Source: Shewanella benthica KT99 (GTDB taxonomy: Bacteria > Pseudomonadota > Gammaproteobacteria > Enterobacterales > Shewanellaceae). From it: a DNA stretch of 38,795 nt. Shown here piece by piece: positions 17,316 through 26,450 of this stretch. Position 1 is the stretch's first letter; every line of letters begins with the position of its first letter. The notes beneath the pieces were generated by a model. It saw nothing but the letters and a program-made list of their open reading frames with translations. It was not told where the DNA came from and searched no databases. The stretch spans positions 1 through 38,795 of the forward strand of contig NZ_ABIC01000042.1 of assembly GCF_000172075.1 (NCBI RefSeq), written 5' to 3'. The position numbers and the translations under genes are program-made.

Positions 17316-18034
17316 TTAATAGCATGCTTGTGGATCCCTAACTAATTTGTTCAGTGACGAAATAGCGGCTCGCCAATGGTGTTTCAACAGCTTCAACTTC
17401 CTATCCTTGTATGCCCTTAATCCAATAAATTGGTTTGAGAGTACGTTACGATGTTTAATTGAGTTGGCTTGATATTGCCTGTGTTTATCCGCTGCCTTTA
17501 CAGCTAAACCTAGCAGGTACAGCATAAACGGAGATAGACTCGCAATGATTAAAACACGTTAAGTTTGCTAACAATTCTAGTCCTACTGTCATTCATCTTC
17601 AGGCCAGTTTTCACATCCCTAAAGCTCTCCTCAATTTGCATTCGAGTAGCATAGCACTTAACGATTCTCTTAGCTGTAGTGCCCCAGCAAGGGAGAAGCG
17701 GATTAGAAAGCTCTCCTTTCTGCCATCTAAATCAGACCAATCGATATGGATTATTGGCTGTGGCATCTTGCTCACTAATAGGTAAGCCATGCGAGTATAG
17801 ATGAGCTTGATATCACGGTGTAGCTTAGTGTTAGAGCAGAGCCTATCGACACGCTTAATCTTATGCTTTTCCAAGGCATTACTATCAATGTCGCGGCCAA
17901 GACCTGTGATTGATAGAGAGCCACCATTCATTGAACTTTCGATTGCTGAAAACAAACTCTGTCGGCGAGTTTTGTGCATTAATGAGGTGACAAGAAATAT
18001 TTAACCTAGCCAGAATTTTTTCTAGCATTGACAT
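17316..18034 (-). pseudogene. IS4-family transposase remnant, internally deleted and frameshifted
   Basis: The N-terminal part starts at ATG 18034 (MSMLEKILARLNISCHL), shifts frame near 17980 and goes on as MHKTRRQSLFSAIESSM to the IDWSDLDGRKESFLIR motif. The central DDE part is then missing: the sequence jumps in another frame to WGTTAKRIVKCYATRMQIEE and SFRDVKTGLKMND, which holds the catalytic Glu region. A further frameshift leads to MLYLLGLAVKAADKHRQYQ and the C-terminus at 17316. At least three frame breaks and a deletion of roughly half the gene make it dead. Terminal repeats were not identified. Confidence 0.85.
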
Positions 18035-18127
18035 TTGGTACTAATAACTGATGAGATTGGTAATATAACATTGAATCGAGTGCCACAGTTCTGTGACATT
18101 GGCTAAACTTAGTGATACTCGGTTAAC

Positions 18128-19990
18128 TTAAATCTTGAAAGCACTCACAGCGTGCTGAAGTCGTTCGGCACGTGCCTTTACATCACCGGAAGCTTGGGCA
18201 TTTTCATCGGCGACGACGGCAGATTCTTGGGCAATGTCCCGAATAACCACCACATTTTTATTCACCTCGGAAGCAACCATACTCTGTTCTTCGATGGCCG
18301 CGGCTATTTGGGTACTCATATCCATGATATTGCCGACATCGGCATTGATCTGCTGCAGCAAACTGCCAGCACTCGCCGCTTGTTCGGCACTCTCTCCTCC
18401 TTGCTTCTGAGTCGCCTCCATCAACTGCACAATAGAACGGGTACGAGACTGTAATGTTTGAATAATTGCGGCAATCTCTTCGGTAGACTCCTGAGTGCGT
18501 AAGGCAAGATTACGTACCTCATCGGCAACGACCGCAAAACCTCGTCCCTGCTCCCCAGCCCGTGCGGCCTCGATGGCAGCATTAAGCGCCAATAAATTAG
18601 TCTGTTCGGCTATGCCCCTAATCACATCGAGCACAGTGCCGATAGTTTCACTATCTCTTTCCAAGTCATTCACCACCTGAGCGGAATTATTCAGCTGTTC
18701 GACCAATGACTGGATTTTCTCAATCGTCTGCTCCACTCCAACCTGTCCCATCTGGGCATTATTATGGGTACTTGCCGCTCGCTCGGCCGCCAACTCAGTA
18801 TTCTTGGCGATCTCTTCGATCGTCGCTCCCATCTCGGTAATGGCTGTTGCCACCATATCCGTTTCATTGAGCTGTCGACTGACCCCCTCGGATGCCTTGG
18901 TCGCATTCAGGGAGAGCTCACCACATGAATGATTCATAATTTCAACAGACTCAATCACCTCTTCGATTAACTGCTGGAAGCTCGCTACCATGCTATTGAA
19001 GTGAGTTGCTATCTGACCAAGCTCATCATCTGCAGAGGCATCACAACGTATCGATAAGTCCTTATTTTTCTCGATATTTGAAATAGTCTCAGTGATCTTG
19101 GTTACCGGATCCATGATGCTACGGATAATAAACATGGTAAAAATGGACAAGAAGATAGTGATCACAATAAAGATTGAGACTGCCAGTATCAGTGCCGACT
19201 CCTTGGCATCGGCAATCGCTGCATTCGCCTGCTGTTGCAACTTGTTGGCAGCGGACTCGGTAACACGTATAGCAGCACGCAGAGTCGCCATTTCGCCGTC
19301 GCTCTCGGTTAAGCCTAATTCCTGCTCCTTAGCGACCAAAGCCTCCATGCCATGATGATAACGCGTCATCAGTGAAGTTAATTGCTCCTTGGTACGCTGA
19401 TCTAAAACAGACACCGCTAATAGGCGTTGGAACTTAGCCTGGTTATCATTAAACTTGGCCACATAACTCAGGTCTCTGCGCAACATAAAATCTTTTTCAT
19501 TGCGTCTAAGTTGGAGCATCAGAATCATGAGCTTGGGCTGTTCATAGCGCTGGACTAAAGCCTCCACATCATGCACAGCCTGACGCAGAGCACCATACAG
19601 GCCGCTCTTAGGTGTCAAACCAATCTGCTGTTGTAAGCTAACCACCTTTGCAAAGGATTCTTGATAGTTTTGTATGCTGTGAGCAAAACGCTCGAGTCCC
19701 CCCACAGGGATATCATAAACAACGAATTTTTCACTAAGAGAATCTATCTCTAATTTCATATCTCTATAAGTTGCCTGATGTTGTCTCATATAGTCCATAT
19801 CGAGACGAGCAAAAAAGTCCTTTTCAGCTATTCGCAGGCTAGACACCTCCTTTTCCAATTCAATGACAGTTTGAGCCGTCTGGGCTAAGCCTTGTTGAAC
19901 CCCACTCGAGTATCTTTGCAGACCAAACATGGCGACGATTGACAGTATTGAAACGGCGGCGCTAAGCAGCAATTTGTGACGGATGAGCAT
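18128..19990 (-). CDS. Methyl-accepting chemotaxis protein with HBM-type sensor
   Basis: The 620-residue receptor has an N-terminal membrane helix (about 5-25), a periplasmic four- to six-helix sensor to about 264, a second helix at 265-289, HAMP from about 290 and the cytoplasmic signalling rod to the end. RIAEKDFFAR and RRNEKDFMLRRD in the sensor are the repeated motif of helical bimodular domains, which bind small organic acids or quinate in studied cases. The conserved tip is NLLALNAAIEAARAGEQGRG. There is no C-terminal CheR-binding pentapeptide. AAAAGG precedes the ATG. It is a single-gene unit. Confidence 0.95.
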   Translation of the reverse strand: MLIRHKLLLSAAVSILSIVAMFGLQRYSSGVQQGLAQTAQTVIELEKEVSSLRIAEKDFFARLDMDYMRQHQATYRDMKLEIDSLSEKFVVYDIPVGGLERFAHSIQNYQESFAKVVSLQQQIGLTPKSGLYGALRQAVHDVEALVQRYEQPKLMILMLQLRRNEKDFMLRRDLSYVAKFNDNQAKFQRLLAVSVLDQRTKEQLTSLMTRYHHGMEALVAKEQELGLTESDGEMATLRAAIRVTESAANKLQQQANAAIADAKESALILAVSIFIVITIFLSIFTMFIIRSIMDPVTKITETISNIEKNKDLSIRCDASADDELGQIATHFNSMVASFQQLIEEVIESVEIMNHSCGELSLNATKASEGVSRQLNETDMVATAITEMGATIEEIAKNTELAAERAASTHNNAQMGQVGVEQTIEKIQSLVEQLNNSAQVVNDLERDSETIGTVLDVIRGIAEQTNLLALNAAIEAARAGEQGRGFAVVADEVRNLALRTQESTEEIAAIIQTLQSRTRSIVQLMEATQKQGGESAEQAASAGSLLQQINADVGNIMDMSTQIAAAIEEQSMVASEVNKNVVVIRDIAQESAVVADENAQASGDVKARAERLQHAVSAFKI

Positions 19991-20190
19991 ATTGAAGACC
20001 TTTTAAAAACGAAATTTGTTAATAACAACTAAGAATGAATATCAAGCAAACAAAAGTGCATCTAAGATACATCTTTCATACTTAAGTATTATCGGCCAAC
20101 AATCCCGTAGCGTTAGCTAATATTTAATAAAAAAACAGTTAATTTTGCCACCCATTGTTAATCAATAACATACCGAATCTATAGCGGGTT

Positions 20191-20345
20191 ATCCATGTTC
20201 TACTTGGCGATAAACCAATCGAACTGCAAGGTGCGGGATTATTGGGCGCGATCTGTAATGGCCGGTTAGCGGGCGGAGGACAAAACCTTGCGCCCAACGC
20301 CTTATTAAACGATGGATTGCTCGATGTGGTCTTGGTGAAACACTT
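20191..20345 (+). pseudogene. YegS-like lipid kinase fragment
   Basis: A plus-strand frame encodes ELQGAGLLGAICNGR, LAGGGQNLAPNAL and LNDGLLDVVLVKHFPP. This is the C-terminal core of diacylglycerol/lipid kinases such as YegS, where GNGRQAGGG and PNA...DGLL are diagnostic. The kinase domain upstream and the final beta strands downstream are missing, and no start codon precedes it. It is a gene scrap of about 50 codons. Confidence 0.8.
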
Positions 20346-20489
20346 CCCACCTCACACACCGTATCCGAGTGCTCCCAGGTGCAATCAAGTTGGTCTGCCC
20401 GGATGATTCCCCGGTATTAATGCGCTAACAGTCAATAAGCTAGTCGCTAACCTCCCTAGTTTTAACCCTGGGCATGCCCATAAACAAAG

Positions 20490-20515
20490 ATGCAGTGCTA
20501 AGCACTGCATTTTAT
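20490..20515 (+). terminator. Probable terminator hairpin within the remnant region
   Basis: ATGCAGTGCT and AGCACTGCAT form a 10-bp inverted repeat about one A, followed by TTTTAT. It lies between the lipid-kinase and efflux-protein remnants and may once have ended either gene. Confidence 0.5.
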
Positions 20516-20685
20516 CTCTATTTTGCTGACGCTGCGCATCCAGTATCGACAAGTAATCACTGAGTCCTGCTTTATACAATGATTTGGCTTTGTCGACGGC
20601 ATTGGTGGTTTCAATTTCGGCTTCACTGACTAGCTGCACATATTGTTGACTATAGCCGTATCCCTGCAACAGGGTAATATGAGAC
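20515..20685 (-). pseudogene. TolC-family outer-membrane efflux protein fragment
   Basis: The minus-strand frame reads QQYVQLVSEAEIETTNAVDKAKSLYKAGLSDYLSILDAQRQQNR when pieced together, the typical end of the second TolC repeat (LYxxGLxDYLxxLDAQR). Everything before the last helix pair and the C-terminus after QNR is missing. After that point, the open frame runs on into unrelated sequence (CLALHLCLWACPG). It is a truncated scrap, not a gene. Confidence 0.75.
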
Positions 20686-20687
20686 GG

Positions 20688-21029
20688 TCATCTCTCTCCA
20701 AATAGAATAATTAGAGCGAGTGCAGTGTTTAACCTAATAAGATACTCGGATAATATCCTCACTAAGCTATGACTTTCTATTGCAGCAAGGGCAAATAAAG
20801 GCGGCATAAAACCAATGCCTTGACCGCCAACAATCGCCCGACGAACAAACCCCATATGGTTACAGCTAAAACGACAATTGACTTTAACAATGTCGGTGAT
20901 CGAATCCCACTTATCGTCGTGCCAGCCATCAGGCCAATGGTAACAAATAGCCTAGTGTTGTACTAACTGTTGCAGTGTTTTAGGCTCACCATTAATCTCA
21001 CTCAAACTCGGTACGCTAATGATTAACAT
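20688..21029 (-). pseudogene. LysR-type regulator fragment (effector domain)
   Basis: One minus-strand frame from 21029 gives LIISVPSLSEINGEPKTLQQLVQH, a TAG, then YHWPDGWHDDKWDS, RFSCNHMGFVRRAIVGGQGI and GFMPPLFALAAIESHSLVRIL, each read as a separate block. This order (short pre-strand, NxGEPKTL, N(H)xxxxRRAxxGGxGI, LVRIL) fits the effector-binding domain of LysR regulators. The DNA-binding domain is absent and there is an in-frame stop. It overlaps the end of the antiporter remnant by 14 bp. Where it truly ends on the left is unclear. Confidence 0.6.
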
Positions 21030-22118
21030 ACTGTTTTAAACTCCACTTTAACAGTAGCTGGCCTAGGAGGGTGGTGTTCGCTATGATCACCACTAATTCA
21101 GTAAACAGTTTGCTGTCGATAATACCCATTTTCAGTCCCAACTCGGCAAACACTAAACCGACCTCCCCTCTGGGTACCATGGCACTGCCGACTACCGCTT
21201 TGGTCTGCCATGGCGCACCAGCAAGCCAACCCGCCAGCAGTTTACTGACAATGGCCAGCAAAGATAACCACAGCAAGAGTAAAATCCCGCTAGCACTGTA
21301 ATCCAACTGACTTAAATCTAGACTGATACCCACATAAACAAAAAAGATCGGCGCAACACGTCCACTAAGGCTTTTGTTGATAATTCCATTTTGTGGGTAA
21401 AGGCAAAGGGGTTAACTAAATAACGGTTAAAAGGCGAAACAAACTGCCGACTGAGTGCTAAACCGACAGCGAAGCCACCGAGTAGCGCAGGAGCGCCAAA
21501 CAAGTGAGCAAGCCAAGAAAAAAGCAGATTAAAATCATGGTGATGATGACTTCATAGCCGGAGTTATCATCATCTGGTTTGAGTGCTCGTGCAAGATACA
21601 GCAGCGCCCGTGATACGGGTGGAGTGAGCAATAAAAATAACAGCACTTTGGCGATGAGCAGCATAGTGTCGCCGACATCGAGCGCTCCCTGGCTGGCAAA
21701 GTTAAATAATACACTGAGTAGAATCACACCCGCGATATCATCGATAACCGCTGCGCCTAAGATAATATTACCCACCGGAGTTTGGGCTTGTTGGGTTTGT
21801 GCCAGTACGCGTAATGAAATACCTATACTTGTGGCAGTTAATGCACAGCCAAGATAGAGCGCGGCTTCCTGCTAGATATAGCCGTTTAATGGATGTTTCG
21901 CAGCCAATGGAAAATAACAGCAAGATCACCCCTAACTCGGCCAGTACAGCTAAGGTAGGATGTGGGGCAACATAATTAAGCAATGTGGATCCTAGCAATA
22001 GGCCGGCTAGTATTTAACCGACCACAGCAGGTAGCCCAAAACGTTCGAACAAACTCCCGAAAAGTTTCCCGCAAAATAAGATCAAGCATAACGAGATAAT
22101 AAACTGCTCTACCGCCAT
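21016..22118 (-). pseudogene. CPA2-type cation/proton antiporter (Kef/NapA-like), multiply broken
   Basis: ATG at 22118 with GAGGA upstream opens MAVEQFIISLCLILFCGKLF, but the frame stops at TAA (22016-22014) after VVG, where family members have GEILAG. Further pieces appear in shifting frames: GVILLLFSIGCETSIKRLY, GNIILGAAVIDDIAGVILL (the conserved DD region), LLGGFAVGLALSRQF and MVPRGEVGLVFAELGL. Frame breaks lie near 21860, 21780, 21490 and 21330. The total span (about 367 codons) is close to a complete membrane domain. One nonsense codon and at least three frameshifts make it non-functional. Confidence 0.88.
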
Positions 22119-22235
22119 ACATTCCTCGTAACCACAGCGAGAACCGAATGAATATTGAGCGTTTTAATGATGAAGATCAAGGTGTAAATTACACCATTTA
22201 CTATGTTGAAATTAGGGTCAAGCAAGGAGTAGCTC

Positions 22236-23111
22236 ATGGATAAATTGTTTATCATTTCACAACGTCATCAGCAGCAAACCGATGCGATCAGTGCAGGGAT
22301 TTTATTAGCCAAGCAGTTGGACTTATTTGCTGAAATTATGGCCTACAACTATGAATCCTTTAGTGGAGATGCTTACTATAATCCCCGCATCGCAGGGGCG
22401 GCACGTGTACAAATTTCGGCCGATAATAAAGCTCGAGTGCAGCACCTGCTGAGTGAACTCGATGCCGATGATGTCCCTTTTAGCAATATCTGGTGTAAAA
22501 ACTTGTCCGAACATGCCTGCCAACATGTTCATCCAGATGAATATGCCATGATGCTTAAATCGATACATGAGTCGGCACATTTTCTGCCTATGGATTGGCA
22601 ACTTATCCGCCATACCAAGGTGCCACTGATGTTACTGATGTTACTGAGTAATAACCCACTCAATCAGACAAAATCGATTTTAATGGCGGTGGATCTAGGG
22701 AGTAATAAGCCATCGAAGCAAGCACTCAATCGAGCCGTCATAGCGCAAGCGCATAAACTTGCTGCCTCTACCGGTCATGACTTACATCTAGGTTTTGTGA
22801 TCCGCTTACCTAAAATATTGCGGGATATGGATCTAGTGAACAGTCGTACCTTGATTAAAGATGCCTATCAGCAACATCGACAAGTCATTGAGGAGATAGG
22901 CCTGGATAAAGACCATGTGCATATTTTGGCTGGGGACGCTGATATGTGCCTTTTTGAATTAAGTTGCCGTTTACAAGCGCAATACTTAGTCATAGGAGCA
23001 CGTCAGCGCCAAGGTCTGCTTGGCGCCGTGATAGGTAATACCGCCGAGTCCATTTTAGCTCGGATCCGTAGCAATGTACTTGTGGTACCGCATCATGGTG
23101 AAGAGCCATAA
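22236..23111 (+). CDS. Tandem universal stress protein (UspA/UspE-like)
   Basis: The 291-residue protein is two Usp domains in tandem. The first is degenerate. The second, from about residue 148 (SILMAVDLGS), ends with YLVIGARQRQGLLGAVIGNT and AESILARIRSNVLVVPHH, a form of the G-x2-G-x9-G(S/T) nucleotide loop. Usp proteins respond to starvation and membrane stress, and often partner an adjacent ion antiporter. The antiporter gene divergent from it, 117 bp away, is dead here. AAGGAG lies 6 bp before the ATG. It converges with the oxygenase gene. Confidence 0.88.
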   Translation: MDKLFIISQRHQQQTDAISAGILLAKQLDLFAEIMAYNYESFSGDAYYNPRIAGAARVQISADNKARVQHLLSELDADDVPFSNIWCKNLSEHACQHVHPDEYAMMLKSIHESAHFLPMDWQLIRHTKVPLMLLMLLSNNPLNQTKSILMAVDLGSNKPSKQALNRAVIAQAHKLAASTGHDLHLGFVIRLPKILRDMDLVNSRTLIKDAYQQHRQVIEEIGLDKDHVHILAGDADMCLFELSCRLQAQYLVIGARQRQGLLGAVIGNTAESILARIRSNVLVVPHHGEEP

Positions 23112-23119
23112 GATAACTC

Positions 23120-23148
23120 GCGTGACTCATTATGTCGATTAGTCACGC
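23120..23148. terminator. Hairpin between convergent genes
   Basis: GCGTGACT and AGTCACGC form an 8-bp perfect inverted repeat with a 13-base loop, in the 37-bp gap between the convergent Usp and oxygenase genes. There is no T run, so its action as a terminator is uncertain. Confidence 0.35.
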
Positions 23149-23937
23149 TTATGGCAGTTTAAACAATACATCACTGCGGATGATGTATTTTACCCCTGCA
23201 GTAATCGCAACTGAGCTGTGTATACAGTGCAATGGATGCATCCCATGAGGGAAACACAATATGCTACCCGCAGGAGTGCGCACGTCGACGTTGGCAACGG
23301 GATCTCCTGCTTTTGCAGGCTGAGTAGAATCACTGGCATTCACGAGAAAACGCGTAGCACCGCCCTCAAAGTCTTCACTGAGCAAGATTAACAAGGTCAT
23401 TTGACTCAATCGGTCGGAGAAAGCGTCAGCAATAAGCTCATTATCTATGATTCGGCTACCTGGCCAAGAACCATCCGAGTGTGGTTTAAAAAAGTCATCT
23501 TGGCTATAACGATAGAATCGAAAACGAGCATTAATGCCTAAGGCTTTGCTGCCGCCCAAAATGCCCTGTCTATCATCCATTAAATGAGCAATACGCAGCC
23601 AAATAGTGCCATCTGTTTGCTCGTCTACGATCCAAGTTAGGCTGTCGTTATGGCGTACACTGCGGGGCAAGGACACTGCAGCATCGGGCAGGTAGCCAAG
23701 TTGCTCACTGATGTTTATGAGTCTTTTGCATTCCGCTTTAGACAAGACATTAAATAACTGAAATGCACCGGGTACTTGCGTTAACTCGCGGCGCTCAATC
23801 TGGCTAATATCGACATCATGACTCAAATTAGCTGGGTTTGGCTCGCGGTTACCCCAGGCAGGTAATGATGGGTGCTCGGCTCCGGGTTCAAACGCCGCAA
23901 CAAAAAAATTAGCGTTTGTGTCGTTATCTTGATTCAT
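23149..23937 (-). CDS. 2-oxoglutarate/Fe(II)-dependent oxygenase, prolyl-4-hydroxylase-like
   Basis: The 262-residue protein carries the iron triad of the family: His153 and Asp155 in FFKPHSDGSWPGS and a distal His, probably His240, in PLHCIHSSVAITAGVKYIIR. Lys250, ten residues on, would hold the 2-oxoglutarate carboxylate. FRFYRYSQDDF before the HxD and GGATRFL in the middle strands are also typical. It hydroxylates an unknown substrate, protein or small molecule. It has no signal peptide. It is transcribed after, and separated by 64 bp from, the aldehyde dehydrogenase gene, so they may form an operon. Confidence 0.88.
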   Translation of the reverse strand: MNQDNDTNANFFVAAFEPGAEHPSLPAWGNREPNPANLSHDVDISQIERRELTQVPGAFQLFNVLSKAECKRLINISEQLGYLPDAAVSLPRSVRHNDSLTWIVDEQTDGTIWLRIAHLMDDRQGILGGSKALGINARFRFYRYSQDDFFKPHSDGSWPGSRIIDNELIADAFSDRLSQMTLLILLSEDFEGGATRFLVNASDSTQPAKAGDPVANVDVRTPAGSILCFPHGMHPLHCIHSSVAITAGVKYIIRSDVLFKLP

Positions 23938-24001
23938 AGTTATCTCTTATCGATAGTTTTTTAACTCACGTGACGGCGTAAAGCAAGTCCACTTGAATGC
24001 C

Positions 24002-25333
24002 TTATTTGCTGATAACGCGTACCTGAGCAAATTGTCGATGACCCGCGGCAGTGCCATGAAAGCCAAAACCACTTTGCTTAGCACCTACCCAAGGCCCTGC
24101 TCCACCGGCACCTTGGTTAACTCCCACCATGCCGGCTTCCATTTGTTCGGCAACGGCGGCGGCACCTTCACCACCAAAGACCGTCGCACCTAAGCCATAG
24201 GGGCTAGTATTAGCACGCTCGATCGCCTCTGATATCTGCTTATAACGGCTAATCGCGACTATTGGGCCAAAGGTTTCGTCACGCTCTAAGCACATGTCAG
24301 GTGTGATATCAGCTACAACCGTTGGCTGTATAAAAGGCGGCTCATAGTTTGCCGTGCCTAACAGGAATCGAGCGCCTTTTGCCTCTGCATCTTTAAGCTG
24401 ATTAATGACACTTAAATGCTGTTTCTGATTAACTATAGGCCCTATATTGACGTTGTTTTGGTCCCACGCGCCGACTCGATAACGGCTGGCAAGTGCGACT
24501 ACCTTTTGTTCAAACTCATCTGCAACACGTACATCGACATATACCCGCTCAGTTGAAGTACACATCTGGCCTGCATTTTCGAACGAACTGGCTACGGCAA
24601 ACTGCACCGCTTCATCAATATCAGCGCTGGCCATCACAATCATGGGATCGTTACCCCCTAGCTCCATGACTAGCCGTTTTAGCGATGATGCGGCGCTGGC
24701 CATTATGTGTTTTCCCGCCGCGAGCGAACCTGTAAATGCCACCATATTGATATCGGCATTGACGAGTGCTTTGCCGGTAACGGCGTCGCCATGGGCAACT
24801 TGTAACACGCCTTCGGGTAATACCTCATTGAGTGTTTTTACAAACAAATCGGCCACCAATGGCGTTTCTTCTGACGGTTTTAACACCACACAGTTACCCG
24901 CCATTAATGCCGGAAGCAGCAAATTATTTGCCATTGCCAGCGGATAATTCCAAGGAGAAATAACCGCGACTACACCTAAGGGGCGATACTGGAGTTCAAC
25001 TCCATGCCCCTTAGATTCGGGTGCGAGTGCACGAGCGATCTCTTGGCAAAAATAATCGCTATTTTGAATCGTACCACCGACCTCATAACTGGCTCTGCGA
25101 TAGTCTTTTCCCATCTCTTTACTGATCAAAAGCGTAAGCGCCTCTTGGGCTTTGACTAGATGTTGATACGCCAAGGTCACTTTCTGTTGACGCTCGCTTA
25201 GGGACAAGGCAGCCCATGCCTTCTGGGCGTGCTTTGCTTGTTTAACCACGGCAGGTATTTTTTCAGCGGTTGTTATCGGCACTTCGCCAAGTGCTATTCG
25301 ATTGATTGGATCGTAAGAGACGAGCATTGACAT
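24002..25333 (-). CDS. NAD(P)+-dependent aldehyde dehydrogenase, succinate-semialdehyde type
   Basis: The 443-residue enzyme has all catalytic residues: Asn129 in ISPWNYPL, Lys152 in VVLKPSEETP, Glu224 in VMELGGNDP and nucleophile Cys258 in NAGQMCTSTERV, with DETFGPI near 350. LQYRPLGVVAVISPWNYP and the closing QSGFGFHGTAAGHRQF place it with succinate-semialdehyde dehydrogenases of the YneI/Sad group; the true substrate is not provable by eye. It is divergent from an HxlR regulator 103 bp away, the usual sign of local control. The start may be either ATG of MSMLVSYD. Confidence 0.9.
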   Translation of the reverse strand: MSMLVSYDPINRIALGEVPITTAEKIPAVVKQAKHAQKAWAALSLSERQQKVTLAYQHLVKAQEALTLLISKEMGKDYRRASYEVGGTIQNSDYFCQEIARALAPESKGHGVELQYRPLGVVAVISPWNYPLAMANNLLLPALMAGNCVVLKPSEETPLVADLFVKTLNEVLPEGVLQVAHGDAVTGKALVNADINMVAFTGSLAAGKHIMASAASSLKRLVMELGGNDPMIVMASADIDEAVQFAVASSFENAGQMCTSTERVYVDVRVADEFEQKVVALASRYRVGAWDQNNVNIGPIVNQKQHLSVINQLKDAEAKGARFLLGTANYEPPFIQPTVVADITPDMCLERDETFGPIVAISRYKQISEAIERANTSPYGLGATVFGGEGAAAVAEQMEAGMVGVNQGAGGAGPWVGAKQSGFGFHGTAAGHRQFAQVRVISK

Positions 25334-25436
25334 CTATTGGCTTCCATATAACAAGTTATCATTGGTTGTTATGCTACATTTTGCTAGAGTGGCGAATTAA
25401 AGCAACTAGTATACTTTTAGTAACCAGGCTAGATAG
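25334..25436. promoter_or_regulatory. Shared promoter region between aldehyde dehydrogenase and HxlR regulator
   Basis: This 103-bp AT-rich gap holds both divergent promoters. An ACTA-N9-TAGT inverted repeat lies in the ACTAGTATACTTTTAGT stretch about 20 bp before the regulator and could be its operator. That is a weak, unconfirmed match. Confidence 0.35.
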
Positions 25437-25805
25437 ATGAGAGTAAATATGGAAAACACTTTAAAAACAAAGAACAATATTAAAAAAATAAATCTAGAAA
25501 GTTGCGAAGGACCCTGCCTGATTGAGCGAGGTATGCGAATTTTAGGCGGAAAGTGGAAGGCTTCAATTCTTTGGCATGTGAAAGATGGACCTGTGCGTTT
25601 TAATGAATTATCTCGAATGCTAGGTGGTGCGAGTAAGAAAATGGTCGATCAGCGCCTTAAAGAATTAGAAAGCCAAGGGCTAGTGAGCAGAGAAGTGATC
25701 TGTACTCGACCGATTGCTGTCACTTATGAGATCACAGATTTTGGCCGTACCGCATTAGAGATATTAGAAAAACTTAAAGATTGGACCGAAGAGAACAAGC
25801 TATAA
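25437..25805 (+). CDS. HxlR-family winged-helix transcriptional regulator
   Basis: The 122-residue protein has the HxlR fold: CLIERGMRILGGKWKASILW, then the recognition region FNELSRMLGGASKKMVDQRL, the wing (TRPIAVTYEITDFG) and a C-terminal dimer helix. Cys23 and Cys27 (SCEGPC) sit just before the first helix, where redox-sensing relatives such as YodB and HypR keep a reactive Cys. It may thus sense electrophiles such as aldehydes or quinones and control the divergent aldehyde dehydrogenase. The start may instead be the ATG four codons in (MENTL). Confidence 0.92.
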   Translation: MRVNMENTLKTKNNIKKINLESCEGPCLIERGMRILGGKWKASILWHVKDGPVRFNELSRMLGGASKKMVDQRLKELESQGLVSREVICTRPIAVTYEITDFGRTALEILEKLKDWTEENKL

Positions 25806-25852
25806 AACAATGGGGCACTTACATGTTAAATCCGGCTGCAAAACTTACCTAG

Positions 25853-26392
25853 CTACCTAATCAAATTGAGTATGTCTTTAAATTCTACCGCTCGACAATC
25901 CTTAACTAATTCATATAAGCACATTTCTAGCCCCGAAACATCGACACCTAGATTAACCAGCTTAGTTATCGCTAAGTCTTTGTTGGCGAGTGTACGTGAA
26001 GAGATGCAATCACAGACTAATTGCACTTTAAAGCCTAATTGTTGCAGATGTGATGCCGTTTGATAAACACAAATATGTGCTTCAATACCACAAATCAGCC
26101 ATGTATCTACATTTGCTGTGCGTACCGCTTGCATAAACTGAGGCTCTTCACCGGCGTCAAAAGTAAACTTAGCAATGGCACCTTGGTCTGCTAACAAGGC
26201 ACTCAGTTCATCGACCGTTGAACCCAGTTTATCTGGATTTTGTTCAAGCCATAATATCGGTAAACCAAGAACTTGCGCACCTTTAATCAGCTTGGCACAA
26301 TTTGAAACCAAAACGTCACTATCATGAACTAACCGAGCCAACTGCCCTTGTATATCGATGATAATGAGACCGGTACTTTCTTTGCTTAACAT
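25853..26392 (-). CDS. Isochorismatase-like cysteine hydrolase (YcaC-like)
   Basis: The 179-residue protein has the family triad: Asp13 in LIIIDIQGQL, Lys75 in AIAKFTFDA and nucleophile Cys108 in GIEAHICVYQTA. The cis-peptide segment before the Cys (ICGIEAH) is intact. Relatives cleave amides or similar bonds; YcaC-like members have no settled substrate. It converges with the HxlR gene, 47 bp away. It may belong to the same detoxifying or catabolic neighbourhood as the aldehyde dehydrogenase and oxygenase, but there is no direct link. Confidence 0.88.
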   Translation of the reverse strand: MLSKESTGLIIIDIQGQLARLVHDSDVLVSNCAKLIKGAQVLGLPILWLEQNPDKLGSTVDELSALLADQGAIAKFTFDAGEEPQFMQAVRTANVDTWLICGIEAHICVYQTASHLQQLGFKVQLVCDCISSRTLANKDLAITKLVNLGVDVSGLEMCLYELVKDCRAVEFKDILNLIR

Positions 26393-26450
26393 ACCATTCC
26401 TCCTTAAGTCTGAACCTCATTCTTCCACTATAATCCTACAGAATTGATGG

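Noticed and set aside
20385..20514. C-terminal 40 codons of the open frame after the TolC piece
   Set aside because: Runs through a terminator hairpin into unrelated sequence; not part of the protein.
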